Source: Cryptomeria japonica
Lineage: Eukaryota; Streptophyta; Pinopsida; Cupressales; Cupressaceae
DNA: 64,000 nt
Direction of reading: 5' to 3'
NCBI RefSeq assembly: GCF_030272615.1
Contig: NC_081409.1
Coordinates: 616,510,755 to 616,574,754, forward strand
The notes below the pieces were generated by a model. It was given only the letters and a program-made list of their open reading frames with translations, was not told the origin of the DNA and did not search any database. How positions within the stretch are numbered: position 1 is the stretch's first letter; each line of letters starts with the position of its first letter. The translations under genes were made by a program, and so were the position numbers. This document shows, piece by piece, positions 12,112 through 24,426 of the stretch.

Positions 12112-12720
12112 TCACACTGCCTGAGTAGAACTTATCTTGATAATGTTATCAAAATTCACATGACACATCCTTCTATGTATTATCCAACTCTCATCAATCT
12201 GAGCAATCAAACAACTTTTACCGATAGCATTTAAGTGAAAGATATTACCTTTTGTCTTTGTACCTGATGCAATCTCAATTTCAGAACTACCCAAGATTTC
12301 TATGCTTGCCTTTCTTGAATTGAAGATCCTATCCCTTGTCAACCATCTATCCAACACTCAAAATATTATGATTTAGACCTTCTACATATAAGACATCATC
12401 AATATTGTGCTTACCATCAAGAGAAATGGATTGTCTACCACGGATTTTACCAGCTTTATCAATCACCAAACTTCACAACACCACCTTCATACTTTTCCAA
12501 GCTTACAAAATTACTCTTATCGCTTGTCATATGGTGAGAGAATCTATTGTCAATCACCCATTCATCTTTCTCTTGAACTTGTGTAGCTAAAGCTCTTTCA
12601 ACATTTATGCAGCTAGCAGAACCAGTAGGCATTGGATCATCTTCCTTGATAGCAATAAACACCGATTCCTTATCACTTGAACCTCCATTATCAAATTCAT
12701 TATCTGTCACACCTTCATCA
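12112..12720 (-). pseudogene. Copia B protease and GAG-pre-integrase segment
   Basis: On the minus strand the protease lies at about 12459-12600: the usual WVIDSG.SHHMTGD motif reads WVIDNRFSHHMTSDKS, so the active-site Ser-Gly after the Asp is altered. The GAG-pre-integrase piece is at 12112-12357, with a WIIHRRMCHVNFDNI segment matching the family's WH.RLGH..... histidine motif. The two are separated by stops at about 12360-12460. Role by family: polyprotein cleavage and a zinc-binding extension of integrase. Confidence 0.8.
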
Positions 12721-13643
12721 ACAACATAATAACATCTCTTTTGAAATCTAGGTTTATTAGGTCTTGGCTTAGGAACTCTTTCTAGACACCTTGAGGCAAA
12801 ATGACCTATCTTATTGCAAGAAAAACATTTAAGGGGTAACTTTCCTTCATACTTACTAGCTCCTTTGGGTAATCTCTGGGCAATAAGGGCTTCAATCTCC
12901 TCAAGATATCACTCTTCTTCTTCAATTTCCTTCATATACTTCTCATATCTGGATATCCTCATTGAATAACTTTCTCTTGGATTATACCTTTGCTTACCCT
13001 TTCCAAAAACACTAGCCTTGAATGCAAATTCTATCTTAGGAAGAGAGTCACCAAACTCACTCAATTCAAAGGCTGAAAGCTTACCAATAAACATGTCCCT
13101 AGTCACATTAGTCACAACCTAGATCTCCTCAATAGTAGCAACTTTGTGTTTGTATGATGCAGGTAAGAATTTGAGCACTTTAGCAACAATCTTTGATTCT
13201 TCCAACTTTCCACTAGCACATATGATGTTGCACACAAGTTCATTCACCTTCTGTATGAAAGAAGTGATGTTCTCATCTTCACTCATCCTCAACATCTCAT
13301 ATTTTCCTTTTAGGATCCGCAACTTGGCAATCTTCACATAACAATCACCTTAATACAAAGTTTCCAACTTCTTCCATATCTCATGAGCAGTATTCAGTTA
13401 CATAACATTTGTCATCTTAGAATCAGTTAGAGCACTCAACAATGCTTCCTTAGCCCTAATATTGTATTCAACTTCCTTTATCTCATTCGAAGTTGAAGGA
13501 CCATTTTGAGGAATGGTATACTTATATTTAGTAATTCTCCAGTAAGAATCACCAATGCATCTCAAGTGACACTCCATGCAATTCTTCCAAAGAGAGTAGT
13601 TAGTGTCATCAAATCTCAGACTATCCTTTTTGTAGGTTGTCAT
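12721..13643 (-). pseudogene. Copia B gag (UBN2-type) with zinc knuckle
   Basis: Starts with ATG at 13643, shortly inside the 5' LTR. The N-terminus LRFDDTNYSLWKNCMECHL and the segment KMTNVM....EIWKKLETLY are typical of Copia Gag. An arginine/lysine-rich middle follows (ILKGKYEMLRMSEDENI, 13119-13337), then FKASVFGKGKQRYNPRES, and a CCHC knuckle at 12786-12827 (CFSC..IGHFASRC). Frame is lost at about 13395, 13340, 13116 and 12905, mostly by single stops. Expected to package the element RNA in particles; not functional here. Confidence 0.85.
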
Positions 13644-13701
13644 CTCGAATCACCTCAAGTGATTAAGCTTATTCAAAGGAACCTAATCTAATACTACCAA
13701 T

Positions 13702-14457
13702 TGATGGAAATAGGATAGACAATTGAGAGGGTGGGGGGGTGAATCAGTTTTCACCAAAAACCTACACAACTTGAACTTGTTCTTAGATCTGATAATTAAA
13801 CATGAAAGCATGAATCAACAAAACGTCATAAACACACATAACACCAAGATTTTAATGTGGAAACCTTGTTAGGGGAAAAACCACAATGGGAGTGAACCTA
13901 CAAAAGATATACTATGTTAGAAGTATTACATTGGGGAATGCACGTGCATTCAAGAACACTGCCTAGAGCTCACTGCTCAAAATAAGAAGGGCTATAATCC
14001 AAGGAAGGCTCACTGCCTTACAAACAATCATGGATTACTTCCAAAAATCATGAACTGAGAAATAACATCCTTAATGTTTGGTTACAGTTTTGATTAAGCA
14101 CATAACAACTTTCATTTCTTCTTCACACTTCTTCTCTACTTCCAAAAGATTAATACATTATTCACTCACATACTCACACTCATCTGCTCTTCATGCCTCC
14201 CACAAGATTATTACATTTATTTATACATGACATCTACCTTGGAAAGATCAACAAGGTCAACTCAACACACATAAAATAATTATAATGATATAGTTGTTGA
14301 TCATATACAAATTATCACATGTAGACCAAAGAAATGTCAGCTAAGACATAGCATGGACCCAAATCATCACCTCAAACATCTGCAACATGCTACAAGTATC
14401 CGGTCAGCCAAGAACATGAAGAGCACCAACATACTGAAAGAAATCATCAATTGCGAG
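13702..14457 (-). repeat. Copia B 5' LTR, first segment (interrupted by X)
   Basis: Matches the 1993-2790 portion of the 3' LTR. It ends at the target copy GCGAG (14453-14457), where insertion X begins. The adjoining primer-binding site on the minus strand (near 13688-13700) begins TTGGTA but is otherwise decayed. Confidence 0.9.
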
Positions 14458-14470
14458 TGTTGTCATAGGA

Positions 14471-14575
14471 TTTGCACCCGATGCAAATGTGAAATATCTT
14501 CAATCCCATGAAACATGGGACTACTCTCAGGATATGGGTATCCTATTGTGAGAGTAGACCTCTGGATTATAGGTC
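14471..14575. repeat. Run of four perfect hairpins at the start of X
   Basis: Arms: TTTGCA/TGCAAA (14471-14476, 14482-14487); TCCCATG/CATGGGA (14504-14510, 14514-14520); CTACTCTCA/TGAGAGTAG (14521-14529, 14549-14557) enclosing GGATA/TATCC (14530-14534, 14539-14543); GACCT/AGGTC (14557-14561, 14571-14575). Confidence 0.85.
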
Positions 14576-17500
14576 GGCTTCCTTTCTTGATCACCTAATA
14601 CTAATTGAAACTGACTTGGAAAAGGGATAGAAGAATATGCATAAATTGAAAACTACTACTTAACAGGTGATCCACCAAAGATAAAACCCTTCTAATGTTA
14701 TTGAAAAACACAGAATCAGTCGACTAAAGAAACTCCAATATCTCACAACTCAGTTGCACATGCTTGCATAAATGATTCTTATGAAATATTTTAACACTTT
14801 GATGTTCATAAAAAGGAAAACAAGTATGTTTTCACAGTTTTAATGCAGCAAAGTAAAAAATACATTCACAGACCTAGACCTTAACATGTTGTTCCTAGAT
14901 CAAGCATTGGAGGAATGGAATAAAAATGACATATTTCAAGATGAAACCACAATATTCTTAACAAATTGATCACATACAATGCTTAAAAAGAAATAATTGA
15001 GGAGGAAACTATCTTCTCTTATTGAAAATCAGGATCTTCTTGCATTACAAGGCCAAAAAGTGCTTACAAAATATGAATATTACTCATAAGAAATGAGTTA
15101 CAAAAGTCTGAAAAACTACTTCCACCACTAGTCTCCAAAAATCAGAACTCCTTTAACTGAGTGACAAAAAAGTCACTTATACAATAAGCCTCTGAAATTC
15201 AAGTTTGAATTTTGGCTCTAAAAAAAATGTGTTGTCACCTCTCCTAAAAATTAGGCACCTAACTAAAAGAGAACTACTCCAAACAGGTACAAGGAGACCT
15301 AATTTTTCAAACCACTCCAAGAGGTCAAATGTAACAAAAAATCCCCCAAAATTAGGGATACAACTGCAAATCTCAAGTAGTTACATGCCTACAAATCCTC
15401 TTTGACTGATATTCCATCCATATGGACTCTTTGACTGAAGTAAAACTCTCAATTAGGTGACTTAATCACCATCTTTTTCTTCCACATGTTGACACATCTC
15501 CAAAACACTAAAGCTTAACTAGCCCCTCTCTTTGCCTTATCTCTCATAAGAAACACTTGTCCTCTACTTTGTACTTTAAAATATCTTTCATCTTAAGTGA
15601 TTTATGATTATCACTTAAAGATAAAGATTTACAAGCTTATAATATAAACATGAAGGAGCTTTGTAAAACCCTAAAAGCCTATTTGATTAAATTCAAATAA
15701 GTGTTTATAAAACACTAAAATCAATCAAAAAGGTGAAAGGAAAGTCATAGCTCAAAATATGAGAAATAAAGATTTTAATAAAGATAAAGGAAAAAACCTT
15801 TCCTTCTTTTCGAGCCATATTAGGGTTTCAACCCTCTAAAAAAAGGGCAAAGATGAAAACAATTACATTTTTTCATTTGTATCTTTGGGTTGCTTGGAGA
15901 AGTGTTGCCGCTCTAAAAGGTTAGGGTTTGAGCTTTCATTCTCTGTATTTGGCCGCTATCATGAATATTTGAGGATTAACACAAGGAGATACAAGGTAGG
16001 TTTACTACTATTGCATTTATACTTTTTATGTGGAAATATGGAAGCCCCTGCTCCCTGTAAATAGTGATTTAGCTTTTGTTGTGTAATGTGGATCTGATAT
16101 TTCTATCATTCTTTGAGTATTATGATAATATCTCACTATAATTTTTTCTTTTCTGCTCGTAGCCTCCTTCAAACTTTAAAGGTGATCTTCGTGCTGATGT
16201 TCCTCTATAACAGTGGTTTTTTTTACTATCTCTGTCAATATTTTGCTCTGTCTTTGATTTATAAGGATGTGACATGCTAACTGGGATTTCGTCGTGTTGA
16301 AAATAGTCGTAAGAAATGACTCTTCCTTTTCTTTTACTAACCAATATATGTTTTTGTATTTTCATGATGATCTTTATATAATATTGCTGCTCTACGAATA
16401 TCTATCTTTCAAGATCTTCATTTTCATGCCTTGTTATCCAGTACATGCTGATGATTTTTTAATGTAAGGGCTTTTGCAAGGAATGACCACTACTATTCTT
16501 GTTGCCTTTGGGACTATGATGTTTTGACAAGATCATTGTCTCTTTAAACCCCATCACTTTGACTGAGTCTCATTCTTCATAGGACTGTCATCTTGGAGTT
16601 ACTATCTCTGCTAATATCTTTGTATTTGTGATGAAAGTTCATTAATGACTACAAATCACTATGTATGGATAGTGTTCTTATGACTGATCATGAATGGAGC
16701 TATCATTGACTGAGTTGTTCTTTGTGAAGAAATGTACTTTGATCATGTACTCTATTTACCATTCACTATGTATTGAAATCCTCCTTTGCAATGAATTTTG
16801 GGTTTGAATGCATTCACTGTCTTGTGACTGATTTGAATGTAACCTTGTTCTTTGCCAACTACTAGTCATTGTGGCCTAAAGTTTTGGAGATTTCATTGTT
16901 TGTCTTCAACTCTGAGATTCTTGGACTGAGCTAGAGATCACTCTTTTCCCCTTGTTTTTATAGTCCTTGAGTATAATGATTTACTCATGACTAAGACTCT
17001 TCTTTTCATGTTTGTCTTTACTGAGGAGGTACAAACTGGACTCTTTGACCAACAAACAATCATTCCAAATTCCGAGTATCATTTCCTTTTAATAGTGAAA
17101 AGATAATTGTTATATTATTCTAAAAATACAAACTTGTTGGCATATCTCATCTTTTCCATACATTGAAATTGGTCTAAAACTTCCTTTATCATATATGACC
17201 CATTTGTTCCTTCTTGAATGGATGCTCATAGACTGATATATCTTTAACAGTGATATGTGATTGTTCCTTATGATCTTGACTATGTGTTCTACCTTCATTA
17301 GTCATGCAATGAGGTGTCTTGACTTAAATATCTTTGGCATTGTGATAGACACATTATATGTTGTATTGTCAATGTATTTTGAATTTTACATAGTCCTTTA
17401 TCCCATTGCTACTTGTCTCATTGCGTCTTTATGGTTCCTTCTTATTACATTGAGGATACTCTACTCCTAACTGAGATCATAAGGCCAAATTATTGAATTG

Positions 17501-18359
17501 TTATTATCTTAGATATACATTGTCCCTCAAAAGATTGTGCTATGCCTATTGATGCTTGGAATGTGTAAACCATAGAGAAGAAGAATCTTTCCTTTGCTAC
17601 TGCACTTTGAATGATTGAAAAATTTGATATTGAATCGGGATTGATCTCTATTGTAAATGGCTATTAACATACTTGAATACTATTGTTCATTGTTTTTCAG
17701 GTGAATGACTACTATAATTGATCAAAATGTCTTCGTTGTGACCTATGGAATTTCTAAAATTGTGATCTTGTACTAAGGTTGAGGATCACTATTTTGACAA
17801 TGACATGATACTGAACTTGTGCCATGTCTCATACCCTTTCTATAACTACAACTTTGTAGTTTTTTTTCTTATCTGAGATCATTGGATCATCCTTAGTTAC
17901 TGTATTTGATGAATTTTCTTCTTGGTGGAGATAAAATTGTAGCTTGTGATGCTTACTACTACCACGACTTTTACACAATGTTATACTGAGTTATTTGGGA
18001 CTGTCTCTTCATGCTCCAAGATTCTGTCACTATTGCATTTTGGTATCTGAACATTGTCAAAAGGTTTTGGACTTGTTCAATTACCTTTGAAAACTGCTCA
18101 CTCAATTGTCTCATTTAAGCATTATTGTTAAAGAGATGTATGTATTGCTACATTTTCTCACTGTATATGTCTCATTTCATGAGACTGCATTCTCTATAGA
18201 CTGAGACCAATCCCTACAACAAACATTCTTACTTTATTTGGTGGCAAGCTTGAATAAACTCTTCATGGTGTATGCATTGTTATTATCTCAGTTCTTCATT
18301 GTCTATTGTGTTTTGATCTCTATGTATGGACTGCTCCAACTCTAAGATTATATCATAGT
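14576..18359 (+). other. X, left part: non-coding
   Basis: T-rich sequence with many short 'ttgactgag' and 'cttcttt' phrases, no convincing reading frame (longest open runs are under 90 codons and lack any family motif) and no RNA gene. An 'agggttt' cluster around 15820-15935 resembles transcribed leader DNA of plant elements, but nothing firm can be said. Confidence 0.5.
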
Positions 18360-20008
18360 TGTACTATCCTAAATTGTACACCCTTGCTAGGGTGGTACAA
18401 TTTCACACTTAGGTTAGCACCTGCCTTAGTGTGTCTTGCATCTTGCATTATTGTTTCCGTTTAAGAATTTAATTAATTAATTTAATTAAATCTAAAGTCT
18501 TATTTCATCACTTCATACATTATAAAATTGGGCCCTTTACCCTAAGTGTGCCCCTTTTAAATTTATCCCTCCAATAAATCATTTAATCATAAACCCTAAT
18601 TATGTCCTATTGACCTTTAAGGCCCGATTTCGCATATCAAACCACCTTGAAATCAGTTGTAACTTTGGGATTCACTCTAATATCATCATATCTAACAGTC
18701 CTAAAAATTTGGTGAAATTTGGTTGGACTATGGTGGGAGTGCACATGGTCCTCGACTTTTTTCCCAAAATTTGGAGAGCATAATTCTATGATATTATAAT
18801 GCTTAACCCAAAAAGATTGACGGTAAATTCAATTCCTAGATTGGCCTAAGGGCAAAATTAAGTTGAAATTAAGATCTAGGGTTTCATACATAAGAGCTCT
18901 CTTTCTTCATTTGAAGGCAACTAAGATCTATCTAATCTAAGGGAGTTTTCAAAAAACCGAGCATAAGGAACCATTTATGTAGTGAAAGAGAAGCCTATGT
19001 GGAGTCTTCAAAAACATTCAACAACATTCATCAAGCATTTGTCAAGCATTCATCATCAATTAGGATCCTTGAAGACATTGAAGAGTAATAGGAGATTTAG
19101 TGGCAATCTCTCTCCCTTGGGGATTGGTATGATTTCATGTTATTTTCTTGTCTTTGTATGAGCTTCTTTATATCAATTAGCATATTTACATTCATTCTTT
19201 AGATCATTTAGCATATATTTTTTGAAGCATTTTTATTTACATTCACATTTACATTTAGGGTTTACTCTCATGCGTAGGGTAGCTCTAGTTTCTTTCATTT
19301 TAAGATCTTGCATACACACAAGGTTCTAGCACACACATTTTCAGTGCATTATCAGCTATTTATGGAGGTGGAAATCACTAACACAAAGGTTTTACTAAGG
19401 AAAAACCCTATATATCCACCCAAACCTTCCTTTTTTAGTTGCAGGTGCAGAAATAGGCATTCGGAGGCAGTTTTAGATCTAGAAAAGGCATCAACACCAC
19501 TCAGAAGTCTCAGAAGTGCATAAATCTATCAAGGACAGGGGCGTGGTGCCCTGGTCCTTCCATTTTGCAGTCAAATTTGACAGGTTGCAAACTCAAAACC
19601 TCCAGTTTGCAATGTCTCAGTTGTAGCCTCATGTTTGCAGAAACAAGATAGTGGCATGGCACCCTGGTCCAGGTCAGTTTTGTTGAATTTACAGCATTAG
19701 GTACACATCCAGAATCCTCCCCCTTCCATGCTTTCACTATCTCAGTTTCAGATCTACAAGTTTATTCAATTTCGAGTTCATTTGTGCTTCATTTTGTATC
19801 TCTTAGCCTAGTTGATCATTCAAAGCCTAGTTTTTCTTATCAATTGAAACAAGAGGAATAGAAACCCTATGGGGTACTCCTTGGCTCTCTCTTTATCACA
19901 AGAAGTAGCCTAAGTGATCTATCTCCCTAGGCTCTTTCGTATTCCCAATGTGTTGGCAAAAGTGGGATTAGGACCTAGTCACCCGATCTCACTTTTCCCG
20001 CCACCACA
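18360..20008 (+). repeat. Gypsy C 5' LTR (1649 bp)
   Basis: Starts TGTACTATCCTAAATTG (decayed from TGTAGTGTCATAAATTG in the other copy) and ends CCACCACA. A hairpin with AAATTGTAC/GTACAATTT arms occupies 18371-18403. Confidence 0.9.
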
Positions 20009-20010
20009 TT

Positions 20011-20034
20011 TTGGTGAACCCGACGTGAATCCAA
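20011..20034 (+). promoter_or_regulatory. Gypsy C candidate primer-binding site
   Basis: TTTTGGTGAACCCGACGTGA begins two bases after the 5' LTR. The TGG start fits a tRNA 3' CCA end and GAACCCGACG resembles the complement of a T-arm. I do not assign a tRNA. Confidence 0.5.
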
Positions 20035-22079
20035 CCTTCTTTAATTCTGATTTATGTTCTCAAATTTGAGTGGTTTTTCTATTTCAAATTCAAATTTACA
20101 TTTACAAGTTTTAATTCCTTGCAAATTGGTGCAGGAGAACCTAGGACTTAGATTGTTTAGTTTTTTCAATTTTGGCTTGTACTGACCCTAGCCAAGTCAG
20201 TGGTGAATAAGGACTCTAGGAGGGTCCAACAGTTATAGTTTTGAGTCAATGTAGGCCTAGGTTGTGTTCATACCTCTTAGGTTGGCATTTTTGTGTAAAT
20301 AGTGAGTTTGAGTAGGTATTGACCTTTTTGATGGTCAAAAGTGTCAAAAATTGGTAAAAGCATTAAGGAGGGTTAAATTAGTATTATTCAAGTTTTAAAA
20401 TTCATTTTTGATGACTTTGAATAGGTCTTATAGGTTGGAAAGACCAAAAGTGCAAAAATTGCAAAGTTGCAAAAAGTTGTCATGATAACTTTTGACAGTT
20501 GTCATGACAACTTTTGTCTTGAAATGGTTAGCGATGGAGTTAGGGACTGTTCGATGCCCTAGGATGAATCCACACATTGGAGAGATATAATAATTCTCTC
20601 TTGCATGGTTACCAAGGTTGGTGAATGTATTTTGCAAGCTTAACAATCTGAAACTACTCATTTTCAGACTAGTTGGCAGACTAGTTGGCAGCATTTTGGC
20701 TTGATTTTACTCATTTTGTAATTAAAGATGGATTGAATCCATTCATCCAGAAATGGATTGAGTTTCTCTTGTGTTTTATTGTGTTTTTGGTTCAATTTAG
20801 AGCTTTTTAGATATTGTTCATTAGGGTTTTCTTTCTTTAGTTTGCAAGCAGCCAGTTTTGGCTTGTATATAGCAATTTTCTTGTAAATATGGTTGCCCCA
20901 TGAGTTCCACATGTTCTACCATCATGGATTGTTGGGAAATGATGGTAAAACATCTTTATAGTGTACATATTCAGGTACAAGTGTTAGGGAAGATCTTTGA
21001 TATGACTATCACCTTATTCTAGGCGAGTCCAGGAGCAACCCAGCTAGAGGAAATAAGGTGAAAATGGAGTACCAAGTGCAGGGGTGGATGTCAAATCACT
21101 CTCTAAGTTTTTGAAGGGGTCCATGGAGTTGGGATAGAGTTTCCAATGCAAGGAGGAGCCTTGAAAAGTTCATTTGTTGCACAAGACCCAACTTGACCTG
21201 TCACTACCACCTAGAAGGCCTAGAAACCCTCCAAAACCATCATTTTGGGGTTAGCACATTGAATGGTGGGTTAAGAAGATAAAAACAAAAAAATATATTG
21301 AGGTTAGTTGAATAATTTAAGGAAATCCAAAGTTTTTTGGGGTTCTTTTGGACCGATTTCACTCAATTCCTAAAAAACCAGTTTTAGGAGGCCTAATTGG
21401 GCAAATTCCTTGTAGCCCTTCTCTAGGCAAGATTTTGGAATCGGTAAGAAACCTATTGATGGAAAAACTCAAATGGACCCTAAATGCATCCAAAACATGA
21501 TTTGAGACACCTCCACACCTTTTCATCATCTGACAATGGTAGGAGGTCATTTTGACAACTTGAAGCCTAGAGGCCATAATTGAGTACATGGGAAGCACTA
21601 TGAATTGGTAGGGTTCCTAGCCAAAACACTTGAAGCAAAACACCTTAGAGAGATCAAGAATAAATACCTAGAATATATTGAGAAGAACTTGAATGTCTAG
21701 AGAGCAACTAGGCCTGGTGAGTTGGTGCAATTAAGCAACACCAGCTAGGTGAAGTGTTGAGCAAACTAGGTGAACCCCATCAAAAATTTCAAAATTTAGA
21801 GCTTAATTTTGCCAAAACCCTAATTTTTCAATTCAAAATTGAACTTGTGGATAGCTTAATTTGGATCATTAATTTCATATCTGATTTAGGAGCACATTTC
21901 ACTCATAAATTTTATTTTTCTAAACCAGCATTTAGAGTACTTGCATTGGTTAAAATTGAACATTTCCTTCTATTTTTCATATGTTATCATTTGAAAGTGG
22001 AAATTTTTTGTCATGATGCATTCATTTCATAAATGTGATAATGGGTTAGCTTCCCTTGTTTCAATTTTTCCCTCTTAAA
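20035..22079 (+). other. Gypsy C untranslated leader, no gene seen
   Basis: About 2 kb between the primer-binding site and the first coding motif. It is T/A-rich with only short frames. A capsid-type Gag domain, which should lie here in an autonomous element, is not recognisable on either strand. Confidence 0.6.
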
Positions 22080-22799
22080 TAACCTCCTCTTATCTATGAC
22101 AACATATTAGTGCCTAAAAGAGTTGTTACCAATCCCTTCAAAACTCTCCCATTCTCTAAGGATGAAGATTTGAAGAGTGATCTTGACAATTCTCCTAAAA
22201 TGTGCCCTTCCCATCTTGATATCTTATAAGAAGAGGATGATATCATAAGCACCTTTCTTAATGTTACCTTACCTACCCTACACGATGCCTCTCTAAGTGA
22301 AAAGGTATTGATGGACATTGAATTATCTTCTCCTAAACTTGGTCTTACCAATGGGGGCATGTTAGTACAACAAGAGGTTATGAACACTTCTTCCAAAGAT
22401 CTCCTTCCTAAGCATGAATCTTTGGAGAAATATTTTTGTCTCCTTCCTAAAGAATACTCCCCTCATGAGGTTCATTTTGTGCAAGAAGATGGTATTGTCC
22501 CTACTTTTTCTAGTGATGGCATTTCCTCTTTTGATTCCAACAAAATTCCCACTAGAGATGATTCATTAATGAGAAATGCTTGCCCTTCTCCTAAAGTTTA
22601 TCTTACCCCTAGAGATGCCTTACAAAAAGAAGATGAAATCATAATAAATTTCCTTAATTCTCTCTCCCCTAAAGATCCTATTGAAGACATTTTGAGGAAA
22701 GAGGATGATTTAAATACATGTAGTGATTCTCTCCTTCCTAAGGATGAAGAATTAATGAAGAATTTTATCCCTTCTCCCAAAAATTGGCAATATAAATAA
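22080..22799 (+). CDS. Gypsy C repetitive Ser-Pro/acidic protein, N-terminal part
   Basis: Open from 22308 (ATG at 22308, MDIELSSPK) to a stop at 22797-22799. The same frame reads back to about 22080 across one stop near 22228. The protein is a degenerate tandem repeat of roughly 35-45 residues built around SPK or LPK, a short acidic helix (KEDE, KDEE, QEDG) and NF.PSPK, for example SPKVYLTPRDALQKEDEI and LLPKDEELMKNFIPSPK. No domain of known fold is recognised. By position it replaces or follows Gag. Low sequence complexity and an A/T-rich codon set match the rest of the element. Function unknown; it could be a spacer or particle protein. Confidence 0.6.
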
Positions 22800-22809
22800 G
22801 GAAATCTTT

Positions 22810-23796
22810 GTGCAAGATATTTCTAATATTTTTCCTAATGACCTCACTATTTGGGATGAACCATTAGAAGAAGGTGTTGATTATTCTCTATCCCATGAGA
22901 TAACCCTAGCCAAAGAGGATGAAATCATGATTGATAACTCTCTTGATATCATCTCACCTTCCATGAATCTCAATCATTCTCCCTCTAAAAATAAAGCATC
23001 TCCCTCTCCTCAACTTGGTTCTACTCATAAGGATACCCTAGTTCATGGTAATATTGTTGACATCTCTTTCAAAGATCTCCCTCTCAAAGGTGAGACTTTA
23101 AAGAGTAATTTTGATCCTTCTCCTAGAGAGTTTATTCCCCATGTAGATCCTTTGATGATAGAGGATGATATGACCTTTCCTACTAATACTCTTTCTTCTA
23201 AAACATCAATACTTACTTCTATTCTATTTCCTAAAATTGATCCTATCCATGGTAAAATTTTAGTGCAAGAAGAGACTATCAAGAATTCTTCCAACAATCT
23301 TGTTCATTCTTCTTCTAAGGAAACCTTTGATGTTCCTAAACCATCTTCAATAAATTTGATACATGTGAATGAAACACCTAATAAACCCCTCTTCACAGTT
23401 CAAGGTGTGTGTCCTTCTCAAAATTCCACACATAAGCCTATCTTAGTGGTTCAAGGTGGTTATGCTAATGATTCTTTTTTCACTCATAAGAAACCTATTA
23501 TTACTATAAAAGGAGGTTATCCTTCTAAGAGCCCTTATGAGTATGCTAAGAAAATCACTGGAGAGAATTTTCATATGGTTGCTCATACCTACAACACAAG
23601 AAATAATAGGCAACCTAGTCCTCCTCCAGCTATACCAGCTTTGCTTCCTCTCTCCCACCCTACCCTTCCACAAGAACCTCGTATATCAAATCTTAGAAAG
23701 GAGTATGATCTCATTGAACAACTTAAAGCTACTCTTGCCAAGATTTGTATTTGGGATTTAGTTCAAACTTCACCTGCTTATCATGGGATGTTATAA
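22810..23796 (+). CDS. Gypsy C repetitive protein, C-terminal part, joining the pre-protease segment
   Basis: A 328-codon open frame with no ATG at its beginning (the first codon of the open stretch is TTG), consistent with a continuation of the previous frame after a break at 22797-22809. Residues 1-190 keep the SPK/LP repeat style. At about residues 195-250 lies a three-fold repeat of a 'VQGGY....HK.PI' unit (FTVQGV, LVVQGGY, ITIKGGY). The last 100 residues, with TRNNRQPSPPP and then LRKEYDLIEQLKATLAKICIWDLV, match the region that precedes the protease in plant Gypsy polyproteins (a helix ending IWDLL..SP.HR..L). Ends at a TAA at 23794-23796, probably a single-base decay. Confidence 0.65.
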   Translation: MQDISNIFPNDLTIWDEPLEEGVDYSLSHEITLAKEDEIMIDNSLDIISPSMNLNHSPSKNKASPSPQLGSTHKDTLVHGNIVDISFKDLPLKGETLKSNFDPSPREFIPHVDPLMIEDDMTFPTNTLSSKTSILTSILFPKIDPIHGKILVQEETIKNSSNNLVHSSSKETFDVPKPSSINLIHVNETPNKPLFTVQGVCPSQNSTHKPILVVQGGYANDSFFTHKKPIITIKGGYPSKSPYEYAKKITGENFHMVAHTYNTRNNRQPSPPPAIPALLPLSHPTLPQEPRISNLRKEYDLIEQLKATLAKICIWDLVQTSPAYHGML

Positions 23797-24300
23797 GATG
23801 CTTTGAGAAACTTCGATGTCCCACCTGTAGTGGCACCTAATAACATGACTTCCTTGATTGATCCTACGAATAAACCCAAAGCTCAAATTGTATTCACACA
23901 AGATGAGTTATGTTCTCCTAAAATCCAAAATCAATATGATCCTCTTATGATTGTGGTTATTATTCATGATAGTGTTATAAGATGAACCCTTGTGGACAAT
24001 GGGTCTAGTCTTAATGTTTGTGGTGTAGACTTATTGGATAAGATTAAAGTGGATCATTCTCTCATCGAACCTTCTTATGTTACTATTCGAAGCTTTGATA
24101 ATATTGCTAAACAATGTCTAGGGCAAGTCCTATTGTGTTACCTACACCTAGTCATGTTATGTCTGGTAATTTGACATATAACCTTCTATTAGGGAGACCT
24201 TGGATTCATAGAATGCAAGTTGTCCCCTCAACTTTGCATAAGGAAGTCAAATTCATTTATAATAATATGACATAAACCTTGTTGGTTGCCAAACCTCACG
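23797..24300 (+). pseudogene. Gypsy C aspartic protease, frame-broken
   Basis: Two short frames around a stop at 23983: the first (23803-23985) ends in DPLMIVVIIHDSVI, the second (23992-24174) starts at the active site LVDNGSSLNVC. This DNGS(S/A)LNV form is usual for proteases of a plant Gypsy group, with Asp as the catalytic residue at about 23995. A second hydrophobic strand and a 'LLGRPWIH'-like motif read near 24185-24215 (LLLGRPWIHR) in another frame, typical of the protease C-terminus. So a single-base change near 24130 splits the domain. Role by family: self-cleavage of the polyprotein. Confidence 0.7.
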
Positions 24301-24426
24301 AACCATTAAAATCTGGATCTTCTTGTTCAACTACTTCCCATTCTTCTTCCAATCCTTCTGCTCCTTCAAATACATCTTTCCTTTAATGATGTTGTTCCTT
24401 CTAGTACTCTTGATTCTTCTGCTCAA

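Noticed and set aside
15205-17470. Short frames in X that might be exons
   Set aside because: No consistent splice sites or conserved motifs; splice-like dinucleotides are at background frequency.
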